Assembly (NCBI GenBank): GCA_947652605.1
Contig: OX393579.1
Span: 40,740,970-40,804,969, forward strand
From: Elmis aenea
Taxonomy: Eukaryota > Arthropoda > Insecta > Coleoptera > Elmidae
Length of the DNA stretch: 64,000 nucleotides
Direction: 5' to 3'
The notes under the pieces are model-generated. The model did no database searches. It saw only the letters and a list, made by a program, of their open reading frames with translations, and was not told where the DNA came from. Within the stretch, counting starts at the first letter, position 1, and every line of letters starts with the position of its first letter. This document shows, piece after piece, positions 12,101-19,683 of this stretch. Position numbers and translations under genes: made by a program.

Positions 12101-15100
12101 GAAAATAAGGAATAGAGTGTAAAAAAAAATCCTAGAAATAATGTTTTGTATTTAAAAATGCTTTTAAAAAGAGTGCGATTATGAACTGAAAATGATGGAG
12201 GTCATTTTGAACACTTATTGAAGTAATTTTGTGGTTACATGTTAATTTTATTGCGTCCAGATGGATTTGCATTGTTTTACATTTTATCGTTTTCGAAGAA
12301 AAAAAAACGGGGAATAATGATATTTTCTATTTAAAAATGCCATAGCATCGTCACCATTCATAAAATTATGTATCTCATCAATTTCAAAGCTTTTTATGAA
12401 GTTTGAAATTCTTCAGACAACCACCCCTTATCATCTTTTTAAGGAGCTAACGAACAAATTTAACAAGAAATTGTAAAAGTGCATATAAATAATTTTTAAA
12501 AATGCCGCATCTTTTTAACAAAACGTCGTAGAGCAAAACGGATGCCTATTGCGGATAAGGCTTTTAACGGACTACATAAATATGTTGTTCAATAAAGAAC
12601 TAAATATATCATAGAAGTGTTGATAATAGTGAAAAAGGTGAAGAAAAAAAAACGATAAAATGCAAAACAATGCAAATTCATCAACACAATAAAATTAACA
12701 TGTAATCACAAAATTACTTCAATAAGTGTTCAAAATGACCTCCATCATTTTCAGTTCATAATCGCACTCTCTTTAAAAGCATTTTTAAATAAAAAACATT
12801 TTTTCTCGGATTTTTTTTTACACTCTGTTCCTTATTTTCAGCTTTTCCGAAAAATTGGTTTGATTTTCCAAAACTTTCACTGGACCAAAGTTGTAGCCCA
12901 TAAAATTTGCTATCCGGAATGAGCCGTCCATTTTTTTGTACAACCTTTCGTTTTAAAGATACAGCGGTTGCAAAGTCTAAGAAACAATTAAATTTTGTAA
13001 ATTTTTTACATTTTTTTGGACAAACTGCCTTATAACTTTTAAATCATTGCCTGTAGACAAAAAATAAATAGGACTAATTTTGTAGAGAATTTCATGTTCT
13101 ATTAAAAAGCTTTAAGGTATTTTACGATAAAATTGATATTTTCGGCTACAGAGTCTTATAAATGCAGAAGTGTAAAAAAATCAAGTAAGTGTTGATATCA
13201 GCTTAGCATTTGATTTAAGAAAAAATTTTACTTAAATTTTTTTCTTAGAAAAAGGTCCTCTATCACCACTTAAAATATTCGCGGTGATAACGGGGACACC
13301 CTGTATAAGTGTTATATTTAAAATTAAAACGCTAATAAAAAACACTCTGAACACTTGAAAATAATTTTTGGTTAATGATTATTGATCACAGAGTTTTTTT
13401 TTTTTACTGTCCATTAAGTGAAACCCTGTATATTTGATGCAAAGTGTTTCTAAATTTTTATATCGAATCATAATTTACTTTGGATAGTTTTTCTTTTACA
13501 TTTATCTTGGGGGTGAGTTATACTTACTCGGTATACCGAAGTATAATATTGTAATTATAGATGTAAATGTTTTCAATAATTTTAATTTATGTACTCCTAT
13601 ATTTTAACATGTACATGTACAAAACCTAAATTCAAGCATATAAAAATATTTACAAATGTATATAAACATGCAAAAACTAAGCTTTTTATCACCATGATTT
13701 ATTGTTATTACTTACCTTTTCGCAAATAATTTTTGTTGTTTATTTTATCAGTAACATTGTAAGAATATAGTGGATAAGTTTTGTTTATTGACGGTTGTGG
13801 CACAAGTTTTTCTATATTATATCTTGCTCCCTCATGTGTGTTTACAGTCTTAAAACAGAAACATACAGTTCAATACAAATTCATGAAAACGTAAGATATG
13901 AAGCTAATTGGCAAATACTGACCAGTTAAAAGAACATATCACATATCATTGTTTTTTTTTTTGTATGAAGATCACTATATATTTTTAGTTGTTGCGAGAT
14001 ATTAAGGGTTTGTGTTTTAATAGATTTAAAAATATTGATAAGCAGAAGCACTAATAGACAATTTTTATGTGTTAGATAATGTAAATTTATTACCCAATAG
14101 TGTGTCAAGAATGGCTAAAAATAATTAACATTTTGCAAACAAAAGCACAAATATCAAAGAATTTCTAGCTGGTTGCAAATTTTGTAGGTATAAGATCATT
14201 TGATCAAAAAATTGGACAAAATGAATTTTTTTCAAATTTTTGTGGTAAAATATCATTTTAGATATTAAGTGTCATATATCATTGAAATCAGAAGACAAAA
14301 TGCTGTCCGACTATGAGATTACATTTTTTTCGCCGTATTTAAAAAAATGAAGTTGATGATGTTTCCGAAAAGACGAAACGTTGTTGAAAATTTTATGTTA
14401 TCTCAAAATATAAAGCGTAAGAAGTTGCCATGGAGAAGTGCTTCCAGATTGTCGATATCTTAAAAAATGTAGGAAATAGGGCAAAAAAACCAAAATAATT
14501 TTTTTAAATTTTTCTTAGATAACTTTTGAACTAAGACAGCTATGAAAATTTTCTTAGCAAATATTTGATGAGCATCTAATTTCGCAGCTTTGCCCTAATT
14601 TAACCGGCCTCGTAGCTCTGAAGATAAGCGAGATCCCCATGCATTTACTAGAATTTAGGACACCCTGTATACATAAATAATGTTTGCGTTATTTGAAATA
14701 CATCGTTTTTTACATACTAATGTAAATGATTTTGACACACTGAAAGTGATTTTTATACAAATTTGCTTAATTCATGAATAACCATTTATATGTATCTCAA
14801 AACTAAATAAGCGCTAGAATAGGTAAAATTTCCCTTTTTCAGCGCAGTTGAAATTTCAAAAAAAGGTTGAAATTTCACCTTTTTAAAAATTGAAATTTCA
14901 AAATAAAAGGTTAGATTTCACTTTTTTAAAAGATGAATTATCAAGAAAAAAGTAGAAATTTCACCTTTTTAAAAAGTAGAAATTTCAAGAAAAAAGTTGA
15001 AAAGTTTTTAAAATTATTTTAGGTGGCCCTTCTAAACCTTCGTAATCTATAGTTATTATTAACTTAAATTTTTTTCAAAAATGAACTTATTCCACTATCA

Positions 15101-15264
15101 AAATAAATGGCTCGTACCTATATGAATTATTTTGAATCTGCTGTAGGGATAAATAAATATTGTATACATACCTTAAGATTAATTAATAAAATCAACACTA
15201 TGATTGACATAGTCCAGTTTTTTAAAATAAACACACGCAAGCATCGACCACTGCATTTTAACAT
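15..15264 (-). CDS. Gene 2: Torso-like paralogue with doubled ectodomain, 3' end outside window
   Basis: Coding exons in transcript order: 15172-15264, 13716-13848, 10750-10851, 10432-10517, 7192-7315, 6986-7133, 6334-6524, then 5688-5765, 3384-3481, 2706-2838, 2495-2642, 15-190. Exons 3-7 and 8-12 are two copies of the same five-exon FN3 block. Each block is a multiple of three (651 and 633 nt) and is bounded by phase-1 introns. The 503 codons visible read without a stop. There is no membrane or kinase exon after exon 7 and no signal exon before exon 8, so splicing 7 to 8 is the simplest model. The rest of the receptor should lie left of base 1. The alternative is a truncated, secreted exon 1-7 product with a broken neighbour. 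Confidence 0.75.
391..618. mobile_element. hAT-type MITE
   Basis: Imperfect terminal inverted repeats, CAGGGGTGCGAAAAC at the left against the complement of GCGCTCCTCTG at the right, around an A+T-rich core. Possible 8-bp duplication CTTTAAGG/CTATAGGT is degraded (5 of 8). Sits in the gene 2 intron next to exon 12. Confidence 0.55.
950..1606 (+). mobile_element. Internally deleted mariner element
   Basis: TA duplications at 948-949 and 1607-1608 flank inverted termini (CGAGGTCTGTCTATAAA against CGAGGTATGTCTATAAA). The plus strand keeps only the transposase C-terminus, with stops and frame changes: HQDNAPSHT, LEHLPCSPDLAPFDFFLFP, a KGTRF segment and FEGDKQQIF. At about 657 bp it is half the usual 1.3 kb, so the N-terminal and most catalytic coding sequence is missing. 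Confidence 0.85.
1720..2310 (-). repeat. Foldback family R1, partial copy
   Basis: Shares long stretches, in reverse orientation, with 26940-27430 (for example CGCGATATCTCGGAAAATG and the block reading TACCGCTGTCTACCTTC), with 31620-32520 and with 53800-54620. Non-coding, degraded, in the intron between gene 2 exons 11 and 12. Confidence 0.7.
2495..2642 (-). CDS. Gene 2 exon 11: second cysteine cluster
   Basis: Begins ECVGSKCSCKIASPQ, with EVSQEQLPITWDLND and TNITFQ. By eye about 27 of 50 residues match gene 1 exon 6 and fewer match gene 2 exon 6. Confidence 0.88.
2706..2838 (-). CDS. Gene 2 exon 10: second FN3 module, end
   Basis: Contains SLRLPPLSNNFKIEPGC then YNISV, closer to gene 1 exon 5 than to exon 5 of the same gene. 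133 nt, the same length as the gene 1 exon. Confidence 0.87.
2839..4066. other. Intronic sequence around gene 2 exon 9, nothing else recognised
   Basis: Apart from the exon at 3384-3481 I see only A+T-rich sequence without coding, RNA or repeat signatures. Confidence 0.4.
3384..3481 (-). CDS. Gene 2 exon 9: second FN3 module, middle
   Basis: Reads DTNYSKVFDIKIEPLSEDC and ends NQT before a GTAAGC donor. The FDIKI and EDC positions match gene 1 exon 4. Phase 1 in, 0 out. Confidence 0.8.
4075..5404 (+). mobile_element. hAT element with truncated ZMYM1-like transposase
   Basis: Exact 8-bp target duplication CCAAGCAG (4067-4074 and 5405-5412) and inverted termini CAGTGGCGGACTGGG / CAGTAGCGGACTGGG. 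The plus strand begins a transposase at 4507 (MEKRKCAQKEKEKRQK) that runs to about 4944. It resumes in other frames with the TTF-type region around 5000-5100 and ends near 5338 (VLERIIDVVKVIGKRG, NGNFLEI-like). The catalytic and dimerisation regions are missing, so it is non-autonomous. It lies in the gene 2 intron between exons 8 and 9. Confidence 0.88.
5688..5765 (-). CDS. Gene 2 exon 8: second FN3 module, shortened start exon
   Basis: Reads VRNISVEVISNDKDD, then IQFVISLPPSE. Compared with gene 1 exon 3 it lacks the first six codons: the acceptor now sits at the AG corresponding to the Pro-Val junction (CC-AG-TACGAAAC in gene 1). Phase 1 is kept, so it joins exon 7 in frame. The B/C-strand Trp is replaced (ISLPP instead of ISWEIP). 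Confidence 0.78.
5766..6333. other. Gene 2 intron between the two ectodomain blocks; no exon seen
   Basis: About 570 bp of A+T-rich DNA. I read all minus-strand frames for a membrane helix, a signal peptide or kinase motifs and found none. There is no gap here. Weak plus-strand open reading at 5943-6149 is A+T-rich noise. Confidence 0.6.
6334..6524 (-). CDS. Gene 2 exon 7: end of first ectodomain block
   Basis: Reads RYRESGKIRAF and ends YEIMLSLYNNYTCSYDY then a phase-1 donor (GTATTT). If the donor is not used, translation continues for only about nine codons to a stop, giving a possible secreted form. Confidence 0.87.
6578..6800. repeat. Fragment of TACAGGGTGG-type terminal repeat family
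   Basis: Starts CTACAGGGTGGTCCACATAG and shares GGATCTCGTAAACGGTAAGAG with the foldback at 22311. The right end is not identifiable. Confidence 0.5.
6986..7133 (-). CDS. Gene 2 exon 6: first cysteine cluster
   Basis: Begins ECVGTKCSCKTVFPQ and continues to IYWNLNNKL and NNITDIKFR. 148 nt like its paralogues. Confidence 0.88.
7192..7315 (-). CDS. Gene 2 exon 5: first FN3 module, end
   Basis: Contains SVRYPI, LKPGCSYNVSVTG and ends YEIP. Clear match to gene 1 exon 5; phase 0 in, 1 out. Confidence 0.87.
7600..7815 (+). mobile_element. tRNA-derived SINE, copy 1
   Basis: tRNA-like head with an A-box-like stretch (GGTGGCTGGTTGGT) and a canonical B box GGTTCGAATCC near 7650, followed by a conserved body (AGGTGGTTTCCCATACC, AAATGCTGTGACAGTACTTC). 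Two other copies at 25440-25704 and 40865-41115 share head and body, which makes this a family and not a tRNA gene. Confidence 0.85.
8323..8604. mobile_element. hAT-type MITE
   Basis: Termini CAGTAGCGTAGGCA and TGCCTACGCCACTG are inverted. Exact duplication TAAGCCTA at 8315-8322 and 8605-8612. No coding potential. Confidence 0.85.
8648..9085. mobile_element. hAT-type MITE
   Basis: CAGGGGTTCTGAGCC at the left against GGGTTCAGAACCGCTG at the right; duplications GTTTAGTA / GTCTAGTA (7 of 8). Same family as 15846-16076. Confidence 0.8.
9505..10211. mobile_element. piggyBac-like MITE, interrupted by a solo LTR
   Basis: TTAA at 9501-9504 and 10212-10215; termini CCGTTGCACTGC and the complement of GCAGTGAAAGGA. 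Subterminal palindromic repeats around GACACGGATCCGTG (9520-9590) resemble those near 20285-20340. The element is split by the LTR at 9725-10149. Confidence 0.7.
9725..10149 (+). mobile_element. Solo LTR (Ty3/gypsy-like)
   Basis: Starts TGTAACG and ends CGTTACA, with an exact 4-bp duplication GTAT at 9721-9724 and 10150-10153. It is much richer in G+C than the surroundings in its first half. It contains TATA-like boxes (TATAAATAG) and AATAAA signals on the plus strand, as expected for an LTR promoter and poly(A) region. No internal retroelement sequence remains. A short open reading (9763-9963) inside it is a by-product of the G+C-rich U3. Confidence 0.8.
10432..10517 (-). CDS. Gene 2 exon 4: first FN3 module, middle
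   Basis: Reads GDQQLKSHDVTIRSVQEDC and ends FLT before a GTAAGT donor. It keeps the single Cys found in the paralogous exons. Confidence 0.8.
10750..10851 (-). CDS. Gene 2 exon 3: first FN3 module, start
   Basis: Reads AMKQQTHPVRKITGEIV and on to LLITWEEPL; aligns with gene 1 exon 3 through HPVR and the W-E-x-P-L motif. Phase 1 in and out. Confidence 0.82.
10930..11030. mobile_element. hAT terminus fragment
   Basis: Left end CAGGGGTTGGCGAACGTCAG resembles the start of the hAT element at 59773 (CAGTGGTCGGCAAAC). I could not find the right end; A+T-rich sequence follows to 11634. Confidence 0.5.
11635..13305. mobile_element. 1.67 kb foldback element, arms about 670 bp
   Basis: Left arm begins TACAGGGTGTCCCCGTTATC and the right arm ends in its near-exact complement, GATAACGGGGACACCCTGTA. 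The arms stay complementary inward to about 12305 and 12645, around a 340-bp spacer. No ORF. It lies in the intron between gene 2 exons 2 and 3. Confidence 0.88.
13716..13848 (-). CDS. Gene 2 exon 2: N-terminal ectodomain segment
   Basis: Phase 0 in, 1 out, begins TVNTHEGARYNIEKLV and ends NYLRK. Same position and phases as gene 1 exon 2, poorly conserved. Contains potential N-glycosylation sites (NKT, NVT). Confidence 0.65.
14170..14674. repeat. Single-ended copy of a CACCCTGTATA-type element
   Basis: The right terminus ACACCCTGTATAC is preceded by GATAAGCGAGATCCCCATGC, a phrase shared with other such elements in the window. The left terminus is not clear. Confidence 0.5.
14845..15005. repeat. 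Degenerate tandem array of GAAATTTC palindromes
   Basis: Five exact GAAATTTC at 14850, 14869, 14892, 14955 and 14979, each in a repeat of the type TTGAAATTTCACCTTTTTAA. It lies in intron 1 of gene 2, about 170 bp from exon 1. Confidence 0.65.
15172..15264 (-). CDS. Gene 2 exon 1: start codon and signal peptide
   Basis: 31 residues, MLKCSGRCLRVF then the hydrophobic SIIVLILLINL and a Lys codon before a GTATGT donor. Paralogue of the gene 1 signal exon but without its long N-terminal extension. Confidence 0.75.
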
Positions 15265-15452
15265 ATTTGAGTAAATGAATGTAAAAAACATTTGATTATC
15301 TGAAAATATTTTTATTTTAAATTATGTGTTAATCGCTAATAAATACTTTAGCTTAAGTTTCATCACGCACTGGTTTTACACTACACTGAAATTAAAACAT
15401 CCAATTTAATGTTTATTGTTGTAAACACCATGATTTGTTTTAAATTCCATAG

Positions 15453-15541
15453 CAAAACAAACATAAGATCACAACCGATTTTCTACGAAATTCGGTTCCA
15501 ACAAATTGTATGCTGATCTTATGTTGAATTTTTGTTTTGTT
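15453..15541. repeat. Inverted repeat near the gene 2 start
   Basis: AAAACAAACATAAGATCA at the left is the approximate complement of TGATCTTATG plus TTTTGTTTTG at the right, with about 45 bp between. It is roughly 200 bp upstream of the gene 2 start codon; no promoter element is obvious. Confidence 0.5.
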
Positions 15542-15845
15542 TAATTAACAAATTGTGCGTCACAGCTTCTGAAAGAAAACGTATTAGACATTACACAATC
15601 TGATTTTGCTACTTATAAACTAGGAAAAGATATACATCCAAAATTAAACTTAAATAGATTCTTCGAACACCGGATGTATGGATTGAACATATTCTGTAAA
15701 TAATAAATAAAGTGTGTTTTATAGAACCTAAATAAATGGAGTAATACCTCCCTAATATATATTTTTTTACTTCAAGATTGCTTTACATGCTGTCCATAGC
15801 GACATTAGGTAGAGGGTATATTTACACTCATACTATGACTTAGAG

Positions 15846-16076
15846 CAGCGGTTCTGAACCCGTTTCAATGAATGTACCCCTTGGTCTCACTATGATGCGT
15901 CATGTACCCCTTTTTAATTGGTTTATTAAAAACGAACTTTATTTATGCATATAACATACAGTATAAAATATTTAGCACGAACATGGTTGATCCTTGCTTT
16001 TCATCAATATACTCGTATTTATTCTGGACACCCCCTGTAGAAGCTTCATGTACCCCTTGATGGTTCAGAACCCCTG
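15846..16076. mobile_element. hAT-type MITE
   Basis: CAGCGGTTCTGAACCC / GGTTCAGAACCCCTG inverted termini, with TACCCCTT motifs just inside both ends. Flanks ACTTAGAG / ACATAGCA (6 of 8). Confidence 0.72.
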
Positions 16077-16279
16077 ACATAGCAAACTCCACCTACAATT
16101 AACGCACATTTGTGTTATGTTTGACAAATTGGATCCCTAATATGTAGGAATTAAATTTTTTATACAGTTTCTATTCAATCATTAAAATAAAAAATGTATT
16201 ATTAAAGATTTTTTACTGCTTCCGTCCAGAAAATCAGCTGTTTCCGATCCATTTTTAGCCTGGAAAATACATCTCTACT

Positions 16280-16372
16280 GGCTTAGACCAAAAAGTAACT
16301 GGTTGCCATCGTAATGAGTTGTATTTATCGGCCTAAGCCGGAAAGTAGTTGGTTGCCATGGTGATGAGTTGT
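16280..16372. repeat. Two-copy direct repeat, 50-bp period
   Basis: GGTTGCCATCGTAATGAGTT and GGTTGCCATGGTGATGAGTT lie in copies starting at 16280 and 16330. No coding sequence; the function is unknown. Confidence 0.7.
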
Positions 16373-17622
16373 TTTGTTAATTTGCGCTATACAACCAAGC
16401 GAGTTTTCACCTGTACTTGGTTAAATTATTGTTTAATTATGGATGGTGAGTGTCGATAGTGATTTTGGTGTCAGTGGCGGACGCAGAAAAAATATTCTAC
16501 GTAACATACCCGTAAAGTGTCTTTACTGGACTCGTATGCTTTCAGGACTCACCTACGGCTTATCCCGAAACTGTCTACTCGTCCAATAAAGTACCACTTT
16601 CCGGTCTTGTTACGTAAATAATTATTAAATAAAACATAAATATTTACACTCAAAAAAAATTACAGCGATAAACAATATTTGACAGACAAAATTAAACTAG
16701 CAGGGATTGAAACTACTTAAACAATTTATTCAAAATGTTTTTTACAATCCAATTTTAACTTCTACGTCGGATTAAAAATTAATTGTGAAAATAAAATTGT
16801 GGTATGTTTTGTTCACGGCACACTTACCTACGCAGATATGGCAGTTAACTCGTGATTTTCTTATAGACGCCATATTAGACATAGGACATACCTATATTTG
16901 AAAAGGCAACATTTGTTTTTTTTAATGGTATATTACTTGTAAAAATACGAAAAATTTGACTTAAGCTAGGTTAATAACAATACTCGTATTTTAAGTAAGT
17001 TAAATTCGTCAGTGTTGACTGACAATCCGATGCTGTTGCTAAACCATTCTTTAATGGTAATCGTTTTGAGGAATTACGCTTTATTGACTGAACACTATTT
17101 TTTCAGAAGTCGAAAAATTTATTGAAGCGGATAAACCTCTTTCAGCAAAACGATTTATCACTCGTCTACTAAAATATTTGGATGTTAACAAATATTATTG
17201 TTTAATGCGCTCTTATTATGATTAGGGCGTCTTGTGCGTCATGTGGGAAGACACAGCCGACGCATGTGATATTTTAAATTTTTGCTGATTTAGTAGTAGC
17301 TTTAATTAAAAAGATAGTCTTATTTTTCGTTAGCTAAACGATTTTTTTTTTTAATGTATGATTTATGCGGACATGGCGGTCTACACCTTTGTTCCAAATG
17401 TTTTGCCGAATAAAGTCTGGAAAAAACAATTTGTAATTAATTGCAATAGGGCAGGGAGGGGCAGAAGATATGGTCGACTGTCTAGGGTGCCTAGATTGGT
17501 GGGGCGCTAAAAACCAAACCAGAAAAAAATATTTTTGCATTCAGTACAGTTCTGTGAACCAGAATTAAACAACGGTTAATACCAATTATAGCTACATTAA
17601 TACATATTAATACGATAGAGTA
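16373..17622. other. Intergenic DNA between the two receptor genes, little recognised
   Basis: Mostly A+T-rich unique-looking sequence. A CAGTGGCGGACGCAG phrase near 16475 and a G-rich stretch near 17450 look like lone hAT ends, but no partners were found. Confidence 0.35.
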
Positions 17623-17818
17623 CAGTGCTTCTTAAAGTGTGACCTCTAGGGGTCCCTGAATCCTTCTAAAAGGGTCCTCCGAAAATGTTTATTATGTTCG
17701 AAAATCGTACAAATTTATTTGCTAGATTAAAATATTATTTACAAAAATATTCATTAGGGTGCTCTGCAGACTTTTAATTTGGGAAGGTATCCTTAGAGCA
17801 AATAGTTTGAGAAACATC
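17623..17818. mobile_element. Degraded hAT-type MITE
   Basis: CAGTGCTTCTTAAAGTGTGACC at the left; TTTGAGAAACATC at the right is its loose inverted counterpart. No intact target duplication. Confidence 0.5.
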
Positions 17819-17861
17819 AGTTAATCGAATATTCGATTATTCAGATTATAAATACGTCATG

Positions 17862-18907
17862 TACAGGGTGTTTCTTAGGTATTGCAAAAAAATTCGGGAG
17901 GTGATTCCTTATCGAAAATTAAGGGTGTTCTTTCATGTAATTGTTTTTCTTGGACGTCTGCTTTTGGAGTTACACCCTCCCCCCCCCCGCGGTAAAATTA
18001 GGTTTCTATTTTATTTCTTAAATTTGGATATATGTAGGAGAATGTTATTTGGTAGATGTTTTGTTCTTATTAAAAGGTTTTCCACGTAATATTTTGAATC
18101 CTTCTCAGGAGACTGAAAAGTGCGACCCCTGTTGGTTTTTTTATCAGAATTTTTTGGTGGGTTGAAATTTTGCAATTAAAAATTTTGGTTGAAAGCATAA
18201 TTTCTCAAGAAACTTTTTTTATTCTTTAGTTTTTCTCGTAAGACCCACCGTTTTTGAGTAAAAAATAAAATAAGTAAACAGGTACCATTAAATATTCCAA
18301 TACAAAACAATTCTTTTTTGTGGTTGCTATGGTTTTTTTATGTTCATATTGGGTAAAATTGACGGGCGTTTTAGCGTTGTCGCCGCGTTAACGTCAAAAT
18401 GAATTACACCCGTCAATTCTACCCAATATGAACATAAACAAAGCATGGTAGCCACCAAAATGAATCGTTTTATATTGGAATAGGTTTACTTATTTTATTT
18501 TTTACTTAAAAACGGTAAGTCTTACGAGATAAACTGAAGAATAAAATAAGTTTTTAAATAAATCAAGCTTTAAAAAAAAGATTTTAATTGAAAAATTTCA
18601 ACCCACCAAAAAGTTCTGATAAAAAAACCAACAGGGGTCGCACATTTCAGCCCCCTATGAAGGTAGGAGATGATTAAAAATATTACTATGGGAAATCTTT
18701 TATTAAGTACAAAACATCTACCAAAATCATTGTCCTACATTTATTCAAATTTAAGAAATAAAATAAACTTATTTTACCGCTCCACTTTAAGGGGGCATAA
18801 CTCCGAAAGGAGACGTCTAAGAAAAAAAATTTATATGAAAGACTCCCCTTAATTTTTCATAAGAAATCACCTCCTGATTTTTTTGCAAAACTTAAGAAAC
18901 ACCCTAT
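17862..18907. mobile_element. 1.05 kb foldback element
   Basis: ACAGGGTGTTTCTTAGGTAT at the left against ACTTAAGAAACACCCTATA at the right. Arms of about 500 bp meet near 18388 around TTAGCGTTGTCGCCGCGTTA. It lies 0.5 kb downstream of the gene 1 stop codon. A one-armed relative is at 21492-21670. Confidence 0.87.
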
Positions 18908-19375
18908 ACTATAATAATATGTAAATTAACACAATTCGCCTTTTAAGAAGAACAAATTTGGTGTAGGTATTTTGGCTTTTGGTAATAAAAGTAAAATGTT
19001 TGTGATGATTTAAAAAAGGAAATTTGACCAAACAGAGTATAGGATACGTTTTATTGGTAATGTTAAAAAAAACTGTGAATTCTATTATGAGATAAAACAG
19101 ATAATGTGAAATATATTTTATTTGTACTAAATCGTTGTCGATGAACGTTTATTTAAGCTTAGGTAATAATAAAAAATATTTACAAATAAACAATTTCCTT
19201 ACTTTGTCATACACATATCACATTTTTCCCTAATTTTAACGAACACGGTGTTTTGCTGACTGAGTATTTACAACCTAAAAAATTATTATCAGAAATTCAT
19301 ACATCATATGTCTGATAGATATTTGAACATCCAATATTTACATATTACTTATTTAATAACAAATCAATAAATTAT

Positions 19376-19683
19376 TTACGACTCCAACTGTGTAACAGTT
19401 GGTAGGTTTTGGATTATATTTTTTGATAATTCTTCTAATGCAGCTGGTGGAAATACGTATGTGGGATTCAACTGGCTGAAATCTACATATATTCGTCTTG
19501 TTTTTGCATCTAGAAGATCTACTAATTCTTGAAATGACGGTCTTAAGTTTGGATCTTGTGACCAACAACGTAACATCAAAGAATAAAGTTCATCTGTACA
19601 TATTTCTGGTCGTTGCAGCCGTTTTCCGCTTAGTAAATAGTGCACAATCATAGAATCGTGAACATTTTTATAGGGAAATGCAC
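19376..19683 (-). CDS. Gene 1 exon 16: C-lobe and C-terminus with stop codon
   Basis: Begins GAFPYKNVHDS, includes the kinase C-lobe signature LMLRCWSQDPNLRPSF and ends TVTQLES then stop. The C-tail after the kinase is only about 45 residues. Possible poly(A) signals on the minus strand (AATAAA) lie at 19148-19153 and 19117-19122. Confidence 0.95.

Noticed and set aside
11635..13305. CRISPR-like or tandem array because of repeated blocks
   Set aside because: Repeats are inverted, not direct, and there are no spacers; it is a foldback element.
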